This document shows positions 45,653 through 56,311 of a stretch of DNA of 64,000 nucleotides, in pieces (within the stretch, counting starts at the first letter, position 1; every line of letters begins with the position of its first letter). Both the position numbers and the translations under genes were made by a program. The stretch lies in NCBI GenBank assembly GCA_032871835.1, contig CM065296.1, positions 10,550,001-10,614,000 on the forward strand. Direction: 5' to 3'. Below the pieces are notes generated by a model, which saw nothing but the letters and a program-made list of their open reading frames with translations, was not told the DNA's origin and ran no database searches. Origin of the DNA: Dipteronia dyeriana. Lineage: Eukaryota > Streptophyta > Magnoliopsida > Sapindales > Sapindaceae.

Positions 45653-47095
45653 AAGAAAAGATAGAGGTGTTGCTTGAGAAGGTAACGAGAGGAAGTTTTC
45701 TTCTCTTTGAAAAATTTAAAACTGAAAGAAAGAAATCGTGAGGAAGACGGTGAGGTAGCATGGTTTAAATATAGGTGAATTCAGTGATGCGAAAGTAAAA
45801 AATTTGGCAGAGATTGCCTCGAATCTCGTGGCGTAACGTAGACAGATTGTTTTGAGAACGTGCCATTCTCTGCTCTCCATGTCACCGGTACATTTAATGA
45901 GAGGATTTCCACCCAGATTATGGTATCGACAATGGAGGAAAAAATTTCCCAATTAAAATGGGAAGTCTGACTCCAACCCTAACTCAATCACCGATAATCA
46001 AGTCAGAGGGGACTTCTTTTAATAGCCAAATTTGGCTAGGGACCAAAGGAAAATTTTCCACTCTCCTAACCCGGGTCCAAGTCCAAGATCACTTATCATG
46101 GTACCACGGTTCCTGAGGTCAAGCTGTTGGGCCATCCCGCAGAAGCAAAGAAAGGTCGTCACACCCTAGGAACGCCCAAAGTGAAGCCTCACATGATCAG
46201 ATCGAGTTCCTTACACCTAAGCAAGAACCCAGGGTAAGCCCGATATATGATGATCCAGACTCTCTGAGGTCGAAATTACCTCACAACCTCCCCAGAAGCC
46301 CGCCATCCTCTCCAGACGTAAAGAGTGACCCATAAGGACATTAAGTTCGTACTGCAGTATCACTCCACTTCACCGAGGGAAGATTTGAATATATCTGGAC
46401 AGGTAACAGGAAGCTCGTTGAAGCTCCGTTATCACCGAAGAGTGCCACAGGTCTATCTCTAGATCCAGGGGACCTGGAAAGGTTAGACCAAGCTCCTAGC
46501 ACCAAGACCAGAGCATAAGTATAGCTCGCTCTTTGAGTAAACAAACATCATAAACAATGACCTCCATGAGGCATCTTACCGTGAAGGCACACAGGATCAT
46601 ATCTACACTCTAACAAACATTAAATCACTGTGTATGTGCAGGGCAAGTGATTGAGTCCAAAAAGGAAACAAACTTATCTCCATCCAGGATACTCTCGAAT
46701 CCGTTATTTTTTTAAAGTCAACAACGTTTAAAATAAAGGATCCTGCCCAATAAGGGGGGATTAGATTCAGAGAATAAAGAAAACCATGAGTTTAACCTAA
46801 TTGGACTGTGTATAAATAGGCCCGATCATGCACAGGAAAAGGAGAGGCAAAGATAAAGGATAGTGTTTTGATTTTGCCTAAATTTTATGATCAGAACACG
46901 GCCACCATTGCTATCGACTTCTCGACAGGCACGAAGCTGGCACCCCACTATACCCTAGAAAGATTGAGAGTATTTGAGTGATTTTGTATACGCCATATGA
47001 TTCACCAATAAAGCAATTCAAATTCCCTTTGCTTGTCGTATTTGCACTTAGCCTGGTATTCACCTTCACACTTATCATCATACGAATAAACTAGG
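45653..47095 (+). repeat. Second copy of the E1 3' end, inside E2
   Basis: The stretch matches 17326-18757 in the same orientation, from GAAAGAAAAGATAGAGG through the antisense-gene promoter (TTTAAATA at 45764-45771) and the E1 LTR (from 46017, TG changed to TT) to CTAGG (47091-47095). It stops at exactly the base where E2 enters E1 at 18757. It shares 3'-LTR-specific bases (for example GGTTCCTG and AAGCTGTTGGGCCA) that differ from the E1 5' LTR. It occupies the place of the E2 leader and primer site. Confidence 0.85.
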
Positions 47096-48332
47096 TGTTA
47101 ACGGTAAATTTGCTCAAGGTGAGAAATTCCAACTAACACCTTCGAGTCCACTACCACGGAGGTAGTGGCCTTGGTCAGTGCCTTTGATACCTGACCTGCT
47201 TAGATAGAAACGAATGTTTGAATGACAATAGCAAATGAGAGCTTTATTATTGATCACTCGTGGTATATTGAAATCTCTCACACACATTCACAATCTATCT
47301 AGGACATAGGAAGGTGGCAACTTCGTGCTTGTCGAATAGTAGATACAATGATGGTCGTGCTCTGATCACTGAATTTAGGCCCGACGTAATTCTCTTTCTT
47401 TTTCACTCTATTTCTGCCTATCTTCTTCATATCATGCTTCACCTATTTATATATGCTCCAAGTAGTTTAAACTCGTGAATCGCCCGCCATGATTTTATGA
47501 ATCCGTTCCCTCCTTATCTGGCATAATCCTCTATTTAAAAATCGTTGACTTCGAGTAAACTTCGGACTCAAGATTATCATTGGAGGAGATAAGTTTGTTT
47601 CCTCTTTGGAATCAAACTCTCGTATTACACATATACAACATTTAATGTCCGTTATAGCGTAGACATGATCTTGTGTGTATTCATGGCATGATTCTTCATG
47701 GAGGTCATTAGTTGTTTTGTAAAACAAGGCAGATCCATGCTTTAGTTCTGATTTTAGAAGCTTGGGATGGCCTTGCGGGCACTTACGGGAGGCAGTGTAG
47801 TCTAGGTGAGATTCTTCTCTTATGCCTAGATAGGTTACAAGTGTCCCTCAATGAATCTGAACATTAGCGAATCTAATCCTCTTAGAGGATCTCTCTCCGT
47901 ATTTGACAGGGACAGCTGGCTTCTGGAGAGGTAGGTTGGCTTCTGGCTTAGGCTGCGAGTTAAATCTGACCTGGGAGGCCCTGGTCTTGAATGAGCTCTT
48001 TCTTGTTTGTGTCAGGCTTCGCTTCGAGTGCTTCTTGAGCTCGGTGATCCTTCCTCGCTTTCACGGGGTAGTCTTGGAGCTCGACTCTAGGAACCGAGAT
48101 TCCGGGATAGGTGATTTTGAGAAGCCTAAGTTCCAATGTTCACGCGAGGGCTGGACCTGGTCGTGCCTAGCTTTATCCCTGCTAACTCTGAAGCCCAATC
48201 ATCCTTCCCTGCTTCTGCGGGGTAGCTTTCTGATTAACCCGGGGTCCCATGAATGGTGAATTCTGGCTTTGATTTGAGCTAGGAGAGTAGAAAATTTCTC
48301 TTTGACCCCCTAGCAAAATTTTACTTTTAACA
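47096..48332 (-). repeat. E2 5' LTR
   Basis: The 1237-bp repeat has TGTTAACGG at its left and TTAACA at its right edge. A minus-strand TATA box (TATATAAATA, 47443-47452) lies in a stretch that the 3' LTR has lost. The right edge is followed by the CTAGG target duplication and then the rest of the E1 LTR. Confidence 0.85.
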
Positions 48333-48337
48333 CTAGG

Positions 48338-48429
48338 TATCAAATGTACCACCTCGACTGCCGCCTCCGTGGTAGTTGTCTCGAGGGTGCTAACTGAAAT
48401 TCCTTACCCGAGTGAATCTTTGGTTAACA
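48338..48429 (+). repeat. E1 3' LTR, right part
   Basis: After the CTAGG duplication the sequence TATCAAATGTACCACC to TTAACA matches 7658-7742 of the E1 5' LTR. It is followed by CATAT, the E1 target duplication. This fixes the right limit of the whole nest. Confidence 0.85.
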
Positions 48430-48899
48430 CATATTATTATTGGAAGTATTACAATATATTTTGACATTAAACAGGTCATGGATATCAAATGCGTGACCCA
48501 TATATTTATCCCATAACATGAGATATTTACTCCCATCTACCACAATACCCGTTGAAAATTGAAATACTTTAAAAATACAACTATATTGATGTAGAAAAGT
48601 AAAGGAAGAATTAGTTGGACCTTGGATTGAAAACGATGTAACAAAGTGCAAGAAAATTAATGAAACGTGTATCAAGGTTTTCGAAATCAATGGATTGAAA
48701 CTAGGACTTCGATTTCACCATAGCAATTCTATTCTATGCATTTAGTTAACATAGCAATTTTTTTCAATTAAGTAACTCACTTTTGTAAAGCTTCTATTAA
48801 ACTTACTATTATCTATATAGGGTTTTTTATTGAGTAATACTACACAGTGTAAATAATTAATCTAAATTTCAATACAAATGATGTGACAAGTGAATTGTC
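48430..48899. other. Pre-insertion DNA right of E1
   Basis: AT-rich sequence. An 88-codon minus-strand frame (48690-48424) shows no family resemblance and crosses into the E1 LTR, so I do not call it. Nothing else is recognised. Confidence 0.4.
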
Positions 48900-49588
48900 A
48901 CCACCACCCACAATATGATGAGCTTAAGTTTGGCAAAATGAATTTTTTGTTCGTCACTCATAGGATACCACTCAAAGTAGTCATCCATGGTAGCAAGCCA
49001 TTCTAGGAAGACATTGGCATCTAACCTACCATCAAATTCTGGGGCATCTACCTTAACCCTTCTAACGAGATAAAAATGGTCATCATAAAATCTTCTATGG
49101 AAGTCTCTACGGTCGTCATAGGAGTTCCTATAGGGGTCAAAATTTCGACGAAGAAAAAGATTAGGTGGACGCCTAACTTCATGATCCTCAACAGGGAGAC
49201 CTCTAAAGGCATGCCTAGGTTGTCTATATTCATCAGGTTCATCATCAGACTTAGGCCGAAAGGGTTGTGTATTCCTACGTAAAGGGAGGACCCTAGAGGA
49301 TGAAGCCCTAAGGCCTATATTGGACAAACTTGGATGTATATGACTTGGGACTTGTATACCTTGACTCATGGTAGACCCAGTAACATGTTCTTCCATAGAT
49401 TGTTTACCTCTATCCCTAGGAGAGTGATGAGTGTTAAAATCAGCGAATCGGGCCTCGATACGGGTAAAAGTATTACGCATTTGATTTGTAAGGTCAAGTA
49501 TTTTCTTTCCAAGGTCATTTTGGGTTGCCGTGATTTTGTCATTAAGATCCTGGTTAGATTGTTCAAAGTCTTGTTTGGTAACCACCAT
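48900..49588 (-). pseudogene. Chromovirus-like Ty3/gypsy gag fragment
   Basis: The minus-strand frame from ATG 49588 codes for about 230 residues. They comprise a coiled-coil-like start (DLNDKITATQNDLGKKI), an Arg-rich middle, and the gag core entry VKVDAPEFDGRLDANVFLEW followed by MDDYFEWYPMSDEQKIHFAKLKL. This is the usual gag start of plant chromoviruses (Tekay/Reina-like). It ends abruptly after KLKL, so the rest of gag and all of pol are deleted. The frame itself has no stop. Confidence 0.75.
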
Positions 49589-50800
49589 GTGTATGATTAA
49601 TGTGAAAACACATAATAATTAAAATAAATTAGCCGTATGTGCACAATAAACCACCTATGACTCTAAAGGGTTTGTTTATAGGATAGTGTACGCAATTGTG
49701 AACAATACACCAAGTAAGTTCTTAGAAAAGGGTGGAGGGTCACAACGGACACACTTAAGAACCAGCATCCATAGACAGAACTTTCCTAGACATGTACGTC
49801 CACAACCAAATACCCAATTCCAATAAACGGTTGACTAGTACTAGGTTTTTTTTATGAATCTGTTTGTGTTTTATGAAAATGCAATTGTTTTATAAAAGAA
49901 AACTAGAATAAAAACAAAATTAACAAAAAGAAAAAATAAAATAAAATAACATAAAAATGAATAAAAAGAAAAATAATTAAATAAAACTAAAATTTAAATA
50001 AAAAAGGCTGGATCTATGCAAATAAAAAAGAAAAGCCTACGAATTTAACAACAACAAAAAACTAATGAATATCGAAATTAGAATAGCCAACCTCTCCTCT
50101 GAAGTAAGCTAAAAGTTGATGAACTAAAATTTGTTGTTGTGAAAATTTGTTGAAAAGACCCTCCCGATTGTACAATTACGAAAGACTCTCTGAAGTATAT
50201 GTAATTGCAAAAAGTCCCAGTATGTTTCGTGATTAGCACAGATGCCTAGGCAAATATCCACCAAACCCTCAAACTATTAGAAATTGTTGTGAAAGACCTG
50301 GTCGACAAACTTACCTCTCGGACACTAGTAGACCGGCATTTGGACCTCCGAGCAGAAGAATCGGACACCGATGAAATGATTGGGACCGACGGTGTGGGTC
50401 CACGCTCTGAAGAACGGCGGCAATGGCAAGGTGGTTACAACCATCGGTTTGGTGCAGATCTGCACTGATAGAGGCGGAATCGGAGGTCGGCGAAGAAGGT
50501 AAAAGTGTTGGATTAGAAAACGCAACAATTCAATTATTTATTCAATTCATCAAATCTAACCCTACAAAAGGCTCTAAAGGGGCCTTTTATAAAGATCAGA
50601 TACAAGAGATAAGTACAAAGAGTTTAAATAAAAACAAACACTTAAAGATAATAACCGGAATCAATCATCTCTAAAGGAGATAATTTTCTAAAGATAAATA
50701 CTAAAAAATAACAAAAGATAATATCTAATAAAATAACAAAAGATAATATCCACAAAATCCCTAATTATCTTTTCAAAATTTACACCTAACGTAAGTTCTC
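49589..50800 (-). other. Probable leader and LTR relic of the chromovirus-like element
   Basis: Upstream of the gag start the minus strand holds about 700 bp of non-coding sequence, then a GAGAGGTAAGTTTG site like a splice donor (near 50307). Next comes a more GC-rich stretch (50310-50500) and a TATA-like CTTTATAAAAGG (about 50583-50594). This order fits an LTR promoter and leader, but no LTR ends, primer site or second copy were found, so the limits are uncertain. Confidence 0.35.
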
Positions 50801-51165
50801 AAACCCCTAACCATTTCCCCATCAAATATGGTTAATGAAAAACCATTTACCGCATCATTTAGATTATAAATTGGGCTAAATTTTTAACTTGTCCATTATT
50901 TATGTTTTTTACTAGCATAACACATCAATAAAATAGATTTCTTGCGAAAAACAATTACTCGCTGGTGATTTACTTCTCAGCCATTATTTTATTAATGGCA
51001 GCAAATACGTTATCTTTGGAAATAACTACCGCAGATGCAAATTCCGCATTTATCTCACCAAATTGAATACAAATCACAACAGCATCATGACAATACTAAT
51101 GTTGTTTATCATATAATAGTTTCATACATAAAAAAATGACTATATTGCACCCTTTTAAAAACATT
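50801..51165. other. AT-rich DNA with a duplicated segment
   Basis: No gene is seen. The part 51045-51115 (CCGCATTTATCTCACC, GAATACAAATCACAACAGC) recurs at 53231-53263 plus 55902-55955, where it is split by the solo LTR. This copy therefore serves as an empty site. Confidence 0.65.
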
Positions 51166-51918
51166 CTGGATTTTATGATCTATTGTCAGAGTCAGCTGAC
51201 CCAAGGGGGAATGCAGTTTCTCTACTTGGCTGTTTGGAGAATTTGGTATAGGCGTAACAGATTCCTTCATAATTCGGAATCCTTATTGTTAGACGATGTG
51301 TTGTCTTGGGCTATTGCCTATGGTAAGGAGTATATGAGTGCTAATGAGCCAGAGGTGAAAAGAGAAGGAAGCAATATCCATAAGATTGAGAAATGGGTCC
51401 CTCCTCCTCCAGGTGGCTTTAAGGTCAATACGGATGCTGCGTTGGATGCTCAGGCGGGGCATATTGGCGTGGGGATTATTAGGAATGATGTTGGGGATGT
51501 TATGGCTTCTAGTGCTCAAAAGGTTTTGGTCGGTTTTTTGGTTCCTGTAGCCGGAGCTGTTGCAATTTTGAAAGGGATGCAATTTGCTTGTGAGTCAGGA
51601 CTCAATCCTAGTATTTTTGAATCAGATGCACAGGGAGTAGTTAATATCATTAATTCTAGGGTCCCTCCCCTTTCTGAAATTGGGATGGTTATTTATGATA
51701 TTCTTCGGTTGTTGGATGGTCCCCTTACCTTTGCTGTAGCATTTGTTTCCCGAACTGCGAACAGTACTGCTCATGGTCTGGCAAAATTGGGGTTGAAAGT
51801 CGTCAATAATTTGTATTTGATGGAGGAATATCCTCCTGGCTTGGTTAGTACTGTAATGGGCGATCGCCCCCAGTTTTTTTCTCCATGTTCCTTTTAATGA
51901 ATTTGGTTTGTTCTAAAA
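51166..51918 (+). mobile_element. 5'-truncated LINE, 3' end with RNase H
   Basis: The insert codes for the C-terminus of an L1-type ORF2: VWRIWYRRNRFLHN, then a plant RVT_3-type RNase H with FKVNTDAALD, GVGIIRND, ESDAQGVVNIIN and ANSTAHGLAKL. The frame is open to a stop at 51897 and is followed by a short 3' UTR and a run of A. AAAAACATT precedes the insert (51157-51165) and also ends it (51919-51927), as expected for a target duplication. The ATG at 51136 lies outside the insert, so the reading frame upstream of 51166 is chance. Confidence 0.85.
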
Positions 51919-51927
51919 AAAAACATT

Positions 51928-52095
51928 AAATACATCCTAAATTAGTAGGTTTTTAAAAATCCAATAATACCCTGGAGTAAAATTACTAAAATGACTAATT
52001 GTTTGTTAGCACACCCACCAATAATTATTAATTGGTTTCCTATTTTAATCTTTTGTCATCTACTTTATAAACAACCAATCACATGTTTTAAAAAG
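51928..52095. repeat. Old host DNA; start of a local duplication
   Basis: From 52031 (ATTGGTTTCCT ... CAACCAATCACATGTTTTAAAAA) the sequence recurs at 52236-52335. Both copies run into GAAAAAGATCAGATCAGTAGAG. Confidence 0.6.
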
Positions 52096-52182
52096 ATCAG
52101 GAAAAAGATCAGATCAGTAGAGGATCCAAATCCTTGATATTTGAATTTGAATCCTCTACGGATATGATCTTTTTCCTGATCT
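52096..52182. repeat. Short foldback
   Basis: GATCAGGAAAAAGATCAGAT at the left and ATGATCTTTTTCCTGATC at the right are inverted arms of about 38 bp around a short loop. The left arm recurs alone at about 52290-52335. It could be a tiny MITE or a recombination product. Confidence 0.65.
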
Positions 52183-52335
52183 CATCTAATCCCGTTACAT
52201 ATAAATATTACAATGAATGTGTGGTTAAGATGTGATTGGTTTCCTCATTCACTTTACCAACAACCAATCACATGTTTTAAAAATATCTGGAAAAAGATTA
52301 GGAAAAAGATCAGATCAGTAGAGAATCCAAATCAA

Positions 52336-53111
52336 TCTCTGTTGAAGATCATAAAAACTCTTTCCATTTTAATAAGTCTTAGATTCTCTTTTAAATATAT
52401 TTCCAATCTCTGTTAAAGAAATACAAATTGATTACTAAGTATAGAAAATGAATCAAAATGATTTTTAAATTAACTATATTATGTATTTTTTTTTATTTCT
52501 TTCAAACACATTTTACACTTTTTTTATTTATTTACAAATATTATATGTTTTTTCTTGTAAAAAAAAATATATTAGATGTTCCTCCATTAATTCCATCAAA
52601 CACTTATCTTTTTTTCTTTTTTTTTGAAATATCATTTAACACCTATTTACCTCCACATCACTTGGAACATGATACAAATCTTACATCCCTACAACTCTCT
52701 CAAACAGAAAGTGGTTTTCTACTAAAAAAATCTTAAAATATATATTTAATGAAAAATGGAGTTTGTTTTTTAAAAAAACTAGGAAGAGAAATAATACTAA
52801 GAGAATTAAAAGTAACAACAAAATTTGAAATAACAATAAAGTTGATTAAATAACATAATAATAGTTTTAGGTGGTGTGTACATAAAAAAATACAATACAA
52901 TATAATTAGTCCTGACTTGAAAATTTCTGTATATACAGAATATAGTCCCTTTTGACTAAGTGCGTATTGATATAACTTATATCAGTGTGCTGTATGTGTA
53001 TCACTGGTTATGGAGAAACTTTGACATATACATACACTTTGAGTCAAATTATGTAAATCTAATATTCTACATCCAACAAACTGATGAATGTATATTATTA
53101 CACACTGACTT

Positions 53112-53174
<63 letters not shown>

Positions 53175-53263
53175 ATAGTTTGAATAAATCGGTACCATCA
53201 TTCCTTCAAAAGCCAAAGCCCACCAAATAATCCGTATTTATCTCACCAAATTGAATACAAATC
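52336..53263. other. AT-rich spacer with an (AT)n tract
   Basis: No gene is seen. An (AT)n microsatellite occupies about 53118-53166. Short frames (for example 52458-52736) are T-rich hydrophobic translations without family resemblance. The last 30 bases are the left half of the duplicated target region. Confidence 0.5.
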
Positions 53264-55728
53264 TGTTAGGTTTTAGTTTGTGTTGGCATTAATTCCATAT
53301 CAAAATGATGTTTACTTATAATGATTTAGTTGTTTAGATTCATGATGATTCAAGCTTCAAAGAAGAAGGAACAACTAGTCAAAACAAGTTCAAAGTCTTC
53401 AAAGAGAAAGGATGCAATATGGTTCTACAAAGGTATACTAAGACCTTATTTTTCTCTTACAAGGCTTAGGCACACACACAATTCATACATTTGTGTCCCT
53501 GCATCGTTGTGCACCATTATAGGCACACACATACAATTCATTCATATGTGTCCCTACATCGTTGTGCACCATGTATAACACATTCACACACTTGAAGATG
53601 AATGCTCATGCATTGGTATGGAAATAACATGTTTTGGAATATGCATGATTGGAGACTATCTCTATGTAGTTTGCATTCTAGTGTGAATTGTGTTTGTATA
53701 TGTATATGTTTGTATAACATAGATATTGAACTTGAATTTAGTCTTAAATCATTCTTGATTGAGTTCCGGTCATTTCGGTTACTCATACTATTGATTTCAA
53801 GTTCTAAGTCAAAAGATACTACATTTTCAACTCATGTTGCATACATTGTCTTTGTATTCATATATCGAGTCAAATTTTTATTTTATGGGTTGAGTATCTT
53901 ATATTTCTATGTCCATGAGAGAGTTACATTTTGTAATCCGTAAACAGATTCGAATTCCGAGTTTGAAGGTCGGAGAACAGTCGTAGAACGAGAGGAAAAG
54001 AAGTGCAACCAAGCACTCTTTCCCGAGATGGCGCGTGGCCATCTCGGGACAGAATGCTTGCTGCCCCGAGATGCCCATGCGCCATCTCAGGCAGCAACCA
54101 TGATTGGTGCACTTAAAGGAATTTTGTTCCTTCTTGCTTCATTCTTCCCCCTCCTCTATATTTCCCTTCCCTCTCACATTTCATTAAAAGAAGAAATTTA
54201 AAAATTGAGTGCAGAAATTTTCTCTCTACATTTTCTCACCTTCCAAACACCATAACTTCTTCATTTAAACTCCGATTTGAGTGATTCAAAGTTGAGAGTG
54301 TTTTTCTATTCATCCTTCATCTTTTCTATGGAGGTTTAAGTGAGTTTTATTGCTGTTTTTAACATCTAAACTCACAAAAACGGGACTGCACCAAAATCAA
54401 CTAAGGTATTGATTTTCTCTCAAAGTTTTCTTTTAAAACTTAGTCAATTGCCCTGGGTTTTCTTCTTCAACATATATATGTGTATTATAAGTGTTTTGAT
54501 TTGAGTTTTGAACTCATTTAAAGCTAGGTTGAGTTTCAATTGAAATCTCACATGTTGAGTCAGGTTTTGATTTTGCCTATGTTTTCACATGTTTGGGATT
54601 GTATTGTGATAGCTTTGATTCTAGGACTATTTGATGATCTTTGATTGATTGATTTTGTGAAAAATAGTTCCTCACATGTATTAGGCTATCTTGGCCGAAT
54701 TCTCACAATGATACATGTGCTTATATTCTTTTGAACTATTCATGTGTTTTGTTGAATCTATGAATAGGAATATGCTCTAGAACTTTAGCTTTCATCTAAA
54801 TGACTTTGTCATATGATTTTAGCATGTTTTGATTTATGAGATTTAAACTTGATTATGTGATTAATTGAACATATCTTGTGATTCAAGTTTTAGATCTATG
54901 CATGTATCTAGGTTGTAATTAATGTTGAACATATCTTACATGATCTAGATGGATTAAACATGCATGATTGACTAGACTACATTTGTTTTGTGCATTCATG
55001 CTCATGTCTAGTATTTTCCATAGGATGTGTTGATCATAACATTCTATGTTGCGTGCTTGTTTGTGTTTTGCATTCATGAACACCTAGATGCCTTGTGAGA
55101 AGGAAGTCTTGACAATAGGTGTGAGACCTATGTTGTTGAGCAAGAAAGTCTTGGCAAGAGGTGTGAAACCTTGGATTGTCAAGCAAGGAAGTCTTGACTA
55201 GAGTCGAGAGGACTCGGATAGTCGAGCAAGAAGTCTTGCCTAGGGTCGTGAGGATCTGGAAGAGTGAACGAGGAAGTCTTGACTAGAGTCGGGAGGACTC
55301 GGAGAGTTGAGCAAGAAGTCTTGCCTAGGGTCGTGAGGATCCAGAAGGGTGAGCGAGGAAGTCTTGACAAGAGGTGTGAGGCCTCGGATTGTTGAGCAAG
55401 AGGGCGACATCTTCATGAGTAGGATAGGAGGGTATAGGTGAAGGGGTCACTTGAGAGATTGTACTTGTCTTATCTACTAGTGGATTTTGTTTGCCAGTGG
55501 TGGCTAACCCGTGGATGTTTCTTCTTCGGAGGTTTACCACGTTATATCTTGTGTCAATTTTTCTATATCCCTATCTCTCTTATATTTTTACTTGTTATTT
55601 GAAAACTATGGATAGAACTCTTTATGTTAGTTGACTTCCTTTCTATAATATAGATTGTGTATGTGTTACCATTACTTATTTTTATCACACTTTACTTGTT
55701 TTATATATTGATTTAGTGTCTTTAATTG

Positions 55729-55781
<53 letters not shown>

Positions 55782-55901
55782 GATACAAGCAATCTAGAAG
55801 GACAAACTTTTATTTGTTTCTAAGGGAGTCGGAAAAGGTGTCTAACCTATTAACCCCCCATCTAGGTTAGCCTTGAGCATTTAACCGTGTTTGTATTTTC
55901 A
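53264..55901 (+). mobile_element. Solo LTR of the E3 family
   Basis: The 2638-bp repeat starts TGTTAGGTTTTAG and ends GTATTTTCA. AAATC flanks it (53259-53263 and 55902-55906). Its whole length matches the E3 3' LTR in opposite orientation. The site matches the uninterrupted sequence at 51060-51115. No internal region remains, so it probably arose by recombination between two LTRs. It contains tandem units of about 42-48 bp (55105-55410), an (AT)n tract (55733-55779) and a private 59-bp duplication (53468-53580). Confidence 0.9.
55105..55410 (+). repeat. Tandem repeats inside the solo LTR
   Basis: About seven units of about 42-48 bp share GAAGTCTTGACTAGAGTCG or GAAGTCTTGCCTAGGGTCG and GAGCAAG. 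The reverse complement occurs in the E3 LTR (27395-27710). Confidence 0.8.
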
Positions 55902-55973
55902 AAATCACAACAGCATGACAATCCTCATGTTTATCATATAATAGTTTGACTGTTTGAGACCAATTTTTCTATT

Positions 55974-56124
55974 GTATCACGTATTTGTGAGCATACTTAT
56001 AGCACATTTATTAACTTTATCAATTTTTGTTATGTAAGCGTTATTTAACCTAATTACATTATTTTTATGACAAAAATTGATGAAGTGGATAAATGTGATA
56101 TAAGTATGCTCACAGTTATGTATC
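55974..56124. mobile_element. Foldback MITE-like element
   Basis: The left arm (from GTATCACGTATTTGTGAGCA) and the right arm (ending in TGCTCACAGTTATGTATC) are inverted repeats of about 60 bp around a loop of about 30 bp. GTGAGCATACTTATA and CAATTTTTGT are shared by both arms. No coding sequence or clear target duplication is seen. Confidence 0.65.
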
Positions 56125-56311
56125 TACCAGAAAAAAACTCTATTTGAGACACATTCAATATATATATATATATAGAGAGAGAGAGATATATAGAAAATTT
56201 GCACATAAGTGCGCATAGATGAAATTATATAATGATATTGAATGTAAGCCACTCAGTTTACATACTTTGACTTGACATGTATACACATTCTTAAAACTCT
56301 TTTATAAATTA

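Larger units (their letters stand above)
18758..48332 (-). mobile_element. E2: minus-strand Tat-type retrotransposon inside the E1 3' LTR
   Basis: CTAGG flanks both outer ends (18753-18757 and 48333-48337) and the LTR ends read TGTTAA/TTAACA, so this is one insertion into E1. Read on the minus strand: 5' LTR, a foreign block (45653-47095), gag, then E3 with E4 in place of the protease, RT, two RNase H domains, a shortened integrase, tandem repeats, an antisense gene on the plus strand, and the 3' LTR. The two LTRs match in most bases by eye but have clear differences, so the insertion is old, though the LTRs are closer to each other than are those of E1. Confidence 0.85.
6579..48429 (+). mobile_element. 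E1: Ty3/gypsy Tat-type LTR retrotransposon, split by E2
   Basis: The same 5-bp target duplication, CATAT, flanks the outer ends (6574-6578 and 48430-48434). E1 own sequence is 6579-18757 plus 48338-48429, about 12.3 kb. The rest is the E2 insertion and its contents. Order on the plus strand: LTR, primer-binding site, gag, protease, RT, RNase H, a second RNase H-like stretch, integrase, tandem repeats, an antisense gene and LTR. The dual RNase H and the antisense ORF after pol are known for the Tat lineage. Every coding domain carries stops or frameshifts, so the copy is dead. Confidence 0.85.

Noticed and set aside
47096..48332. A separate solo LTR insertion independent of E2
   Set aside because: Taken alone it would fit, with CTAGG on both sides. 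But the same junction with E1 exists at 18757/18758, and the two LTRs pair as one element, so a rearranged single E2 is simpler.
48424..48690. 88-codon minus-strand frame at the right edge of E1
   Set aside because: It overlaps the E1 LTR end and shows no family resemblance.
51136..51897. A 253-codon host gene with an RNase H domain
   Set aside because: The first ten codons lie outside the LINE insert marked by the AAAAACATT duplication, and the domain is the usual 3' end of plant LINE ORF2.
53118..53166. Regulatory TATA array
   Set aside because: It is a plain (AT)n microsatellite without promoter context.
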